This document shows positions 1 to 5,164 of a stretch of 10,171 bases of DNA, piece by piece. How positions within the stretch are numbered: position 1 is the stretch's first letter; each line of letters opens with the position of its first letter. The translations under genes were made by a program, and so were the position numbers. Under the pieces are notes generated by a model, which was given only the letters and a program-made list of their open reading frames with translations, did not search any database and was not told where the DNA came from. This DNA is from Mageeibacillus sp. UBA5442 (lineage in GTDB: Bacteria > Bacillota > Clostridia > Saccharofermentanales > DTU023), in assembly GCA_002427475.1 (NCBI GenBank), contig DIRG01000102.1:14093-24263 (forward strand), in the 5' to 3' direction.

Positions 1-154
1 GCGTTCCATGCGGTACTAAAGTGTTATCTATATCTAAAAGGACAAAAGTAAATCCCTGACGTTTTAAAGCTGCAAAATCGATATCTTTTACTGATTCTAC
101 TATTTTATCCGGAAAAAAGTAGTACCTTACTTTTTCTCTAATTTTATTTATCAT
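1..154 (-). CDS. yqeG: YqeG family HAD-IIIA phosphatase, N-terminal part (runs off the left edge)
   Basis: The reverse strand reads 51 codons from an ATG at 154 down to base 1 with no stop. The peptide has a short basic start (MINKIREKVRYYF), then PDKIVESVKDIDF, and ends in FVLLDIDNTLVPHGT. The DIDNT at residues 41-45 is the HAD motif I (DxDxT), whose first Asp is the phosphorylated nucleophile in this superfamily. A PD-x-IV-x-S segment about 25 residues before DxDNTL matches my recollection of YqeG proteins, predicted phosphatases with unsettled substrate. A strong AGGGAGGA ribosome binding site lies at 158-165, seven bases from the ATG. The gene is transcribed away from efp. Its GC is about 30 percent, well below the roughly 45-48 percent typical of the genes to the right. 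HAD membership is near certain; the YqeG assignment rests on the N-terminus only. Confidence 0.8.
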   Translation of the reverse strand, partial: MINKIREKVRYYFFPDKIVESVKDIDFAALKRQGFTFVLLDIDNTLVPHGT

Positions 155-234
155 TATTCCTCCCTGAATCATTCTTGGCTGAGCACGCAAATTGCTTGCT
201 AGAGCGTTAGTAATGAACTAGAATAAGTCTACTT

Positions 235-253
235 AGTTGATATATTATCAACT
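235..253. repeat. Perfect 8-bp inverted repeat in the yqeG/efp divergent region
   Basis: AGTTGATA (235-242) and TATCAACT (246-253) are exact reverse complements around the three-base centre TAT. Beyond them, CTTAG (232-236) and CTAAG (254-258) can also pair if a two-base offset is allowed. No T-run follows on either strand, so it does not look like an intrinsic terminator. Its position over the putative efp -35 box, between two divergent genes, would suit an operator. No known operator consensus is recognised. Confidence 0.55.
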
Positions 254-264
254 CTAAGCATAAT
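237..264 (+). promoter_or_regulatory. Candidate sigma-A promoter of the efp-led operon
   Basis: TTGATA at 237-242 and CATAAT at 259-264 each match the -35 and -10 consensus at five of six positions, separated by 16 bases. Transcription would start near 271, leaving a leader of about 20 bases that contains the TGGAGGAATT ribosome binding site of efp (281-290). The -35 and most of the spacer lie inside a perfect inverted repeat. This is a by-eye match in AT-rich DNA, but it is the best pair in the only sizeable gap upstream of the operon. Confidence 0.5.
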
Positions 265-290
265 AACAGCAATATAGGTTTGGAGGAATT

Positions 291-848
291 ATGATTAGTG
301 CTGGCGATTTTAGGAATGGCGTAACTTTTGAAATGGACGGTCAGATTTATCAGGTAGTGGAGTTCCAGCACGTTAAGCCTGGCAAGGGTTCGGCCTTCGT
401 TCGCACCAAATATAAGAATTTGAAAACAGGCAGCGTGGTTGAGCGCAGTTTCAATCCGTCTGAGAAATTTGAGCAGGTTCGTTTGGAACGTGCTGATATG
501 TCTTATATCTACAAAGACGGTGAGCTTTATTATTTCATGAATACTGAGACCTATGAGCAGTTGCCGATCCATCAGGATCTGCTGGGAGACTCACTCAGAT
601 TCTTAAAAGAAGGAATGGTCGTTCACATTGTCACTTACAAAGGCGAAATTCTTTTAGTTGAATTACCCATTTCGGTCGAGCTCGAAGTCATTCAGAGCGA
701 GCCTGCAGTGCGCGGTGATACAGCACAAAGTGCTATGAAGACAGTTGTCATCGAAACCGGTGCTGAGGTAAAGGTTCCTATGTTTATAGAAACCGGGGAT
801 GTTATCCGTATCGATACACGTAGCGGAGACTACCTAGAACGGGCCTAG
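291..848 (+). CDS. efp: Translation elongation factor P
   Basis: EF-P binds between the ribosomal P and E sites and relieves stalling at consecutive prolines. The 185-residue length is the usual one. An N-terminal KOW-like domain (about 1-62) carries the tip loop KPGKGSAF at 29-36, with Lys32 in the position that is modified in Bacillus EF-P. Two OB-fold domains follow. The C-terminal domain has the signature around residues 160-185, including VPMFIETGD and the ending DTRSGDYLERA. The ATG is set by TGGAGGAATT directly upstream. It is the first gene of the rightward block, and its stop lies two bases before the next start. No dedicated EF-P modification enzyme is seen in the window, so the state of Lys32 cannot be inferred. 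Confidence 0.97.
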   Translation: MISAGDFRNGVTFEMDGQIYQVVEFQHVKPGKGSAFVRTKYKNLKTGSVVERSFNPSEKFEQVRLERADMSYIYKDGELYYFMNTETYEQLPIHQDLLGDSLRFLKEGMVVHIVTYKGEILLVELPISVELEVIQSEPAVRGDTAQSAMKTVVIETGAEVKVPMFIETGDVIRIDTRSGDYLERA

Positions 849-875
849 GCATGTCTGAAGATAGAAGACATGTTT
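847..875 (+). promoter_or_regulatory. Predicted RNA hairpin covering the start codon of the Asp23 gene
   Basis: CATGTCT (850-856) pairs perfectly with AGACATG (866-872) around a nine-base loop. G-U and A-U pairs extend the stem outward through 847-849 and 873-875. The ATG at 851-853 lies inside the stem. Immediately upstream, an 8-bp palindrome GCCTAGGC (843-850) spans the efp stop codon and offers alternative pairing, for example CCTAG (833-837) with CTAGG (845-849). The structure could limit initiation of the Asp23 protein unless ribosomes finishing efp open it. Function is inferred from the base pairing alone. Confidence 0.4.
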
Positions 876-1261
876 CGATTAAGGGCGAGCAAACCATGTC
901 ACGTGGTTTTATCGCTCAATATGCCGCAGAAGCAGCTTTAGCAACTGCTGGTGTAGCTTCACTTGATCGAAGCGTAGTTGCCAATATCAAAGAAGTCATT
1001 GGCTTGGAACACGAAGGCATGGGCGTTCGTGTTTCTTTTCGAACAGAAGATGTTGACGACGTTATTATTACTGTGTATCCCATAATAGATTTCGGTCATG
1101 TCTTGCCCGAAGTTGCCTGGTCAATCCAGGAGAGGGTGAAACGCGATGTAGAATCCTACACAGGCCTGAATGTTGATGCTGTAAATGTGCATGTTGTTGA
1201 TATTATTTGCAATGATTCTGAACTCTCAGCTCCTAGCGCTGAGATGTTGACCGCAGAATGA
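851..1261 (+). CDS. Asp23/Gls24 family envelope stress protein
   Basis: This 136-residue soluble protein belongs to the Asp23/Gls24 (DUF322) family, whose members sit at the cytoplasmic membrane in Gram-positives and are linked to cell-envelope stress. The pattern HVSI near residue 7, an AA-rich helix and AGVASL (33-38), a valine-rich strand around 69-78, and a C-terminal helix QERVKRDVESYTG (93-105) followed by a VNVHV strand (111-115) is characteristic. The start at 851 is preferred because the first beta strand (HVSI) would be lost with the next ATG at 896. However, 851 has no good ribosome binding site and is inside a hairpin, whereas 896 has a weak purine stretch upstream. The next gene encodes the likely membrane partner AmaP. 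The Bacillus relative in this neighbourhood is YqhY. Confidence 0.88.
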   Translation: MSEDRRHVSIKGEQTMSRGFIAQYAAEAALATAGVASLDRSVVANIKEVIGLEHEGMGVRVSFRTEDVDDVIITVYPIIDFGHVLPEVAWSIQERVKRDVESYTGLNVDAVNVHVVDIICNDSELSAPSAEMLTAE

Positions 1262-1283
1262 GCTTAATCACGGGGGAGACTAT

Positions 1284-1835
1284 ATGAGCACTTGGGTTCG
1301 TTTTTTACTGATTTTTTTCTCGTTGCTACTCGCAGTCGTATTTCTCTTGACCTTTATTATGATAGTTAGCAATGTCGCATTGACAACTGTTCTGACTATG
1401 GTCTTGGATATTACGCAAAAGCAACCGTTACGAACAATCGTTATGGTATTATCCCTAGTCGGATTGTTGCTGTCCGTCGTCACAATGGTGGTGACGATCC
1501 TATCGGGCAGACTGCGTAAGGCCAGAATCCTTAGCAATCCGATCGGCTCGATTGACATCGGAGTTGATGCAATTGAAAGCATCGCACTGAACGCTGCCAA
1601 GGCTTCTCAGTCCGGAGTCAAATCCGCTAAAGCTCATGTGGCACCGTTCAAAGGTAATGCGATCTCGGTCAGTTTAGTAGTGATGGCTTACTCTGATGTG
1701 GAAATACCCGCTATGATGGCTCGCGTCCAGGAGCGTGTGAAAAAGGACATTGAAAGTTATACCGGAATTGAAGTTGGCGATGTAAACGTACGCGTAAACC
1801 GCGTGGAAGCGATAGCGGCTCGCGTAGAGCGCTAA
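1284..1835 (+). CDS. amaP: Alkaline shock response membrane anchor protein AmaP
   Basis: AmaP anchors Asp23 to the cytoplasmic membrane in Staphylococcus aureus. This 183-residue protein has two hydrophobic segments, about 6-28 and 51-73, forming a hairpin, then a basic stretch (GRLRKAR, 75-81) expected on the cytoplasmic side. Residues about 87-175 form an Asp23-like domain: GSIDIG, a helix with NAAKASQSGV, a SVSLVVMAY strand, and QERVKKDIESYTG (149-161) followed by a VNVRV strand. This domain is clearly homologous to the protein encoded just upstream: 16 of 31 positions are identical across the last helix and strand. The ATG has a strong GGGGGAG site at 1272-1278. It lies 22 bases after the Asp23 gene, as expected for a co-expressed pair. 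Confidence 0.88.
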   Translation: MSTWVRFLLIFFSLLLAVVFLLTFIMIVSNVALTTVLTMVLDITQKQPLRTIVMVLSLVGLLLSVVTMVVTILSGRLRKARILSNPIGSIDIGVDAIESIALNAAKASQSGVKSAKAHVAPFKGNAISVSLVVMAYSDVEIPAMMARVQERVKKDIESYTGIEVGDVNVRVNRVEAIAARVER

Positions 1836-1849
1836 GAGGAGCTGCGTTT

Positions 1850-2092
1850 ATGCCTTCACCCGATATATTTCAGCGAATAAAACAAACGTTAAAGCGTGGT
1901 GGTCCAGGCGTTATTGGAGCCATAGTTGGCTTTTTCCTTGCCTTGATCTGGGTGCGCTTTGGTTTCTTCCGCTTAGTTTTTATCTTGATTCTGACAGCTT
2001 TAGGTTATTATATCGGCGTACGATATTTCAGTGATCGCGAGACAGTCAGACGCTGGTTGGATAAAATATTCCCTCCAGGAAAATTTCGTTAA
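1850..2092 (+). CDS. DUF2273 family small integral membrane protein
   Basis: This 80-residue protein has a basic amphipathic N-terminus (about 6-17), two close hydrophobic segments (about 20-36 and 40-57) and a charged C-terminal tail. The glycine-rich first segment (GGPGVIGAIVGFFLALIWV, 17-35) and the FGFFRLVFILILTALGYYIG stretch (37-56) fit DUF2273, a family of unknown function repeatedly found beside asp23 and amaP. A topology with both ends in the cytoplasm is likely. A GAGGAG site sits at 1836-1841, directly after the amaP stop. The tail ends FPPGKFR, with a PPG motif at residues 75-77. It is probably a third component of the Asp23 membrane module, but its exact job is not known. Confidence 0.82.
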   Translation: MPSPDIFQRIKQTLKRGGPGVIGAIVGFFLALIWVRFGFFRLVFILILTALGYYIGVRYFSDRETVRRWLDKIFPPGKFR

Positions 2093-2113
2093 TATGTTAC
2101 TAAAGGAGTATAG

Positions 2114-2521
2114 GTGAGTAGACATACAGCCAGGGAAAGAGCTCTGCAATTTCTCTTTGAATGCGAGATGCATTGTGAGAATGTTTCCGAGCAAAGGGAG
2201 CAATTTTTGCTTTTGCAAGAAAAAATCACGGATGAAAATCTCAGTTTTTTTGATGAATTGGTACATGGGGTATTAGCTTCTAAGGAGGAGCTTGACGCCA
2301 TGTACGCACCATATTTGCGCAAGTGGACTCCGGAACGTTTGCCGATTGTTGATCGCTGTATCTTTCGATTGGCGCTTTTTGAGATAGTCCACAAAATTGT
2401 TCCGGCATCCGTTGCCATCTCCGAAGCGATACAACTGGCAAACACCTTTGCTGAAGAGGATGCCTACCAGTATATAAACGGTGTTCTTGGCGCGGTTGTA
2501 CGCGCACATGATCTCGAATAA
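2114..2521 (+). CDS. nusB: Transcription antitermination factor NusB
   Basis: NusB binds boxA RNA together with NusE (ribosomal protein S10) to support antitermination in rRNA operons. The 135-residue length and all-helical pattern fit. Recognisable elements are the N-terminal RHTARERALQFLFECEM (3-19), the central LRKWTPERLPIVDRCIFRLALFE (68-90), and the C-terminal AISEAIQLANTFAEED (101-116) plus INGVLGAVV (121-129), which corresponds to the family's F-V-N-G-V-L-D signature. Many NusB proteins have NEAVELA where this one has SEAIQLA. The start codon is GTG, set by AAAGGAG at 2102-2108. The TAA stop merges into the AAGGAG site of xseA. Confidence 0.93.
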   Translation: MSRHTARERALQFLFECEMHCENVSEQREQFLLLQEKITDENLSFFDELVHGVLASKEELDAMYAPYLRKWTPERLPIVDRCIFRLALFEIVHKIVPASVAISEAIQLANTFAEEDAYQYINGVLGAVVRAHDLE

Positions 2522-2532
2522 AGGAGTATTTC

Positions 2533-3891
2533 GTGACTAAGACATCTGCTGTGGCCGATGTGATGACAGTAGGCGAATTTAATCGTCGGATTAATAGATT
2601 GTTTGAACAGGACCCTGAAATGCAAAGAGTCCGTGTTCAGGGAGAGATCTCAGATTTCAAACGGTATCCATCCGGGCACTCATATTTCACCTTAAAAGAT
2701 GACGAAGCAGCAGTCTCTTGCGTGCTTTTCCGTGGTTCTGCCGGGCGTGTCGCTTTCAATCCTCAGTCGGGTATGAAAGTTGTAGCTGTTGGCAAGCCTA
2801 ATGTCTATGACAAGACCGGTCGTTTTCAGCTCATCGTTTCCGGTATGGAAGAAGCCGGCTTAGGAGATTTGTATCTGGCTTTCCAGCAGCTGAAGAAAAA
2901 GTTGGCGGACGAAGGCCTCTTCGCTCAAGAACGCAAGTTGTCTATTCCGTTTATTCCGCAAAGAATCGTAGCTATTACATCTGAAGCAGGTGCTGTGATC
3001 CGAGATATCATTCACGTCTTGGAAAGAAGATATCCGGGATTTAGGCTTTTATTGATCCCGGTGCCGGTGCAGGGGAAAGGGGCCGAGCTGGAGATCGCTG
3101 CCGCTATTAAACGTGCTAACGCTGAAAGCTTGGGAGACCTTATTATCGTCGGCCGTGGTGGTGGATCTTTAGAAGATCTGCAGCCGTTCAACGAGGAAGT
3201 GCTAGCCCGGGCCATTGCAGACTCGCGTATACCGGTCATTTCCGCCGTTGGGCATGAGACGGACTTCACTATTGCCGATTTTGTCTCGGACTTGAGAGCG
3301 CCAACACCTTCTGCAGCTGCAGAGTTGGCAGTGCCCCATAAAGCACGTCTGATTGAACGCCAGGACCAGCTTTCTTCCGCTTTAGAACTATCTGTCCTGC
3401 GTAGAGTCGAACAGGAAAAATTTAGATTAACGCAATTGCGAGAGCGACCTGTCTTAATGAGGGCTGATGAATTTGTCGGACCGCAATGCAGGCAATTGGC
3501 TTTCTTAAAGCAGCAATTGTTTTCCGAGATGAAGCGGCTGCCGCGCGAAGCAAAAAACACACTGCTGCCATTGCAACATCGCCTAAGCAGGCCGGTGGAA
3601 CAGCGATTGGCGCAAGAGAACAAGAAGATTGAACTGCTCACTTCCAGACTGGAGAACCGCTTTAGAAGCAAAGCTGCAGTAAGCCGCTCACAGTTTGAGC
3701 GACTAGTTGCAAGTTTGGACGCTTTATCGCCGCTGGCCATTCTCGCACGAGGCTATAGTCTCACTTACTCGGAGGATAATAATCTCATCAAATCTATTGA
3801 AAATATCCACGAGGATGATAAAATATCTGTTCGCCTAGAAGACGGCAGTCTGCTCTGCGATGTACGTGAGGTTTTGCAGTCGAGCGATTAG
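2533..3891 (+). CDS. xseA: Exodeoxyribonuclease VII large subunit
   Basis: The catalytic subunit of exonuclease VII degrades single-stranded DNA from either end to short oligonucleotides, in mismatch repair and general DNA processing. The 452 residues start with an OB-fold DNA-binding domain (about 12-110; GEISDFKRYPSGHSYFTLKD at 37-56). The catalytic domain follows with ITSEAGAVIRDIIHVLERRYP (148-168), PVPVQGKGA (176-184), VGRGGGSLEDLQPFNEE (206-222) and AVGHETDFTIADF through RAPTPSAAAEL (238-265), all family hallmarks. A long helical, probably coiled-coil region (about 275-400) would bind the small subunit. The C-terminal LSPLAILARGYSLTY motif begins near residue 397. The GTG start is supported by AAGGAG at 2521-2526. 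folD, often located upstream of xseA, is absent. Confidence 0.96.
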   Translation: MTKTSAVADVMTVGEFNRRINRLFEQDPEMQRVRVQGEISDFKRYPSGHSYFTLKDDEAAVSCVLFRGSAGRVAFNPQSGMKVVAVGKPNVYDKTGRFQLIVSGMEEAGLGDLYLAFQQLKKKLADEGLFAQERKLSIPFIPQRIVAITSEAGAVIRDIIHVLERRYPGFRLLLIPVPVQGKGAELEIAAAIKRANAESLGDLIIVGRGGGSLEDLQPFNEEVLARAIADSRIPVISAVGHETDFTIADFVSDLRAPTPSAAAELAVPHKARLIERQDQLSSALELSVLRRVEQEKFRLTQLRERPVLMRADEFVGPQCRQLAFLKQQLFSEMKRLPREAKNTLLPLQHRLSRPVEQRLAQENKKIELLTSRLENRFRSKAAVSRSQFERLVASLDALSPLAILARGYSLTYSEDNNLIKSIENIHEDDKISVRLEDGSLLCDVREVLQSSD

Positions 3892-3896
3892 TTGAT

Positions 3897-3923
3897 AATT
3901 CTATACAGACACTGCATAGAATT
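3897..3923 (+). promoter_or_regulatory. Imperfect hairpin in the xseA-xseB gap
   Basis: AATTCTAT (3897-3904) is the exact reverse complement of ATAGAATT (3916-3923). CAG (3906-3908) pairs with CTG (3912-3914) closer in, across a single A-C mismatch, leaving an ACA loop. The result is a 12-position stem with one mismatch, ending four bases before the AAGGAG site of xseB (3927-3932). There is no downstream T-run, so it is not a typical terminator. Possible roles are control of xseB translation or mRNA processing between the two subunit genes; both are inference. Confidence 0.5.
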
Positions 3924-3938
3924 CACAAGGAGTATATA

Positions 3939-4259
3939 ATGCAAGAAGAAATATTTGATTTTGATGATTGGATGAAGGATATGGCCACTACAAGTGTAAA
4001 CAATGATGAAACTTGCTCAGATGCAATCAAAGATCAGAAAACTTATGAAGAAAAGATCGCTCGTCTAGAAGAGATTGTGTCTCTTTTAGAAAAAGGAGAA
4101 GTATCTTTAGAAAAGTCCATGGAGTTGTTTCAGGAAGGTGTTGTCTTATCTAATTTATGCGCCAAACAGTTGGAGCATGTGGAAAGCACAATCGAAAAGC
4201 TGATGGAAACAGGAGAACGTATTGATTTTCCTGCAGCAAAAGACCCCGAAACACACTAA
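3939..4259 (+). CDS. xseB: Exodeoxyribonuclease VII small subunit, with N-terminal extension
   Basis: XseB is the small helical-hairpin subunit that binds the coiled coil of XseA to form exonuclease VII. Residues 35-90 are the conserved core: TYEEKIARLEEIVSLLEKGE (35-54), SLEKSMELFQEGVVLSNLC (56-74), then the QLEHVESTIEKL helix (77-88). At 106 residues it is longer than the usual 60-80. The extra length is mainly an acidic N-terminal segment (1-34) with the aromatic-acidic stretch IFDFDDWMKD at 5-14. The extension appears genuine because the ATG at 3939 has a well-spaced AAGGAG at 3927-3932, while the internal ATGs lack comparable sites. GC is about 38 percent, lower than xseA. It follows xseA after 47 bases that contain a hairpin. 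Confidence 0.92.
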   Translation: MQEEIFDFDDWMKDMATTSVNNDETCSDAIKDQKTYEEKIARLEEIVSLLEKGEVSLEKSMELFQEGVVLSNLCAKQLEHVESTIEKLMETGERIDFPAAKDPETH

Positions 4260-4273
4260 ACTTGAGAAAAGCA

Positions 4274-5164
4274 ATGAAAAATACTTTTAATCAGGATCAT
4301 TTCGAAGCAGAAATGCGTCAGCATTTTGATAATTTGCAACGTGACCTCAAGGATCCGGTAGTTGAGGCTGCAGCTTATTCGCTCTTTTCCGGTGGGAAAC
4401 GTATGCGTCCGCGCATATTGCAGTTGTCGTACGAGCTCTTCACTGATGCCGGAGTAGAAAGATGCAGGCCGTTTCAGTTTGCTTTGGAAATGATTCATAC
4501 GTATTCGTTGATTCACGATGATCTACCGGCGATGGATAATGACACTATGCGCCGTGGCAAACCCAGCTGTCATATAGCTTATGGCGAAGCAACAGCTATT
4601 TTGGCAGGTGATCTCCTGCTCAATCTCGCCTATGAAACTATGATAGATGCCTGCCTGAGAAGCGGCGGGAGACAGCCTCTGGAAGCGATGAACGTTATAA
4701 GTCGCGCCGCAGGAGCTAGTGGAATGATCTTGGGGCAATCTCAAGACATTGCTTTTGAAAAAAGAGAATCAGTCTCAGTAGCCGAAATTGAAGAAATGCA
4801 AGAGCTCAAAACTGCCGCCTTATTCAAGTCTGCAATACTAGCAGGTGCTATACTGGGAGGCTCTGATACTGCGCAACAAGAACTGCTGCTTGAATTTGGC
4901 AACAAGGTCGGCTTGGCCTTTCAGATTCGTGACGATTTGCTGGACAGCATTTCCAACGAGCAGGAGCTTGGGAAATCTATCGGAAAAGACGAACGTGACA
5001 ATAAGAAAACATATTTAACAGTTCAGGGCTACGAAGCAGCCACACAGAGATTGGCTGAGCTTAACGAAGAAGCGAAAATTATTCTTTTTAAGCTTGAGGC
5101 TGACGGGCTGGATACGTATGAGCTCAGACAGTTGACTGAACAATTAGAAACAAGGAAGATGTAA
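4274..5164 (+). CDS. ispA: Polyprenyl synthetase, probable (2E,6E)-farnesyl diphosphate synthase
   Basis: The enzyme condenses DMAPP and GPP with IPP to make farnesyl diphosphate, precursor of undecaprenyl and other prenyl lipids. Numbering from the ATG at 4274 (296 residues): GGKRMRPR at 40-47, the first aspartate-rich motif DDLPAMD at 82-88, then RRG, GDLLL, KTAALF, and the second motif DDLLD at 220-224 followed by GKSIGKDERDNKKTY. The residues before the first motif (IHTYSLIHDD) resemble those of bacterial type II FPP synthases, favouring a C15 product, though GGPP cannot be excluded. An in-frame TTG at 4262 adds four residues but has no ribosome binding site; the ATG has only a weak GAGAA upstream. 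The stop TAA shares its last A with the dxs start. Confidence 0.92.
   Translation: MKNTFNQDHFEAEMRQHFDNLQRDLKDPVVEAAAYSLFSGGKRMRPRILQLSYELFTDAGVERCRPFQFALEMIHTYSLIHDDLPAMDNDTMRRGKPSCHIAYGEATAILAGDLLLNLAYETMIDACLRSGGRQPLEAMNVISRAAGASGMILGQSQDIAFEKRESVSVAEIEEMQELKTAALFKSAILAGAILGGSDTAQQELLLEFGNKVGLAFQIRDDLLDSISNEQELGKSIGKDERDNKKTYLTVQGYEAATQRLAELNEEAKIILFKLEADGLDTYELRQLTEQLETRKM

Noticed and set aside
166..176. TGAAT-C-ATTC in the yqeG leader as a possible ARG box
   Set aside because: ArgR half-sites need about four A/T bases between TGAAT and ATTCA; here there is one base and the second half is incomplete.
207..572. Reverse-strand open frame spanning the efp promoter and 5' half of efp
   Set aside because: No recognisable domain; efp is certain on the other strand, and the frame would compete with the leftward yqeG transcript start.
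3300..3329. Nested symmetry in xseA: GCCAAC/GTTGGC arms around CTGCAGCTGCAG
   Set aside because: The two symmetries have different centres and lie in the highly conserved APTPSAAAEL coding motif, where Ala and Ser codons produce CTGCAG repeats by chance.
3012..3740. Long reverse-strand open frame of 242 codons opposite xseA
   Set aside because: It is serine/arginine-rich with no recognisable motif and lies entirely opposite well-conserved xseA coding sequence; a codon-bias shadow.
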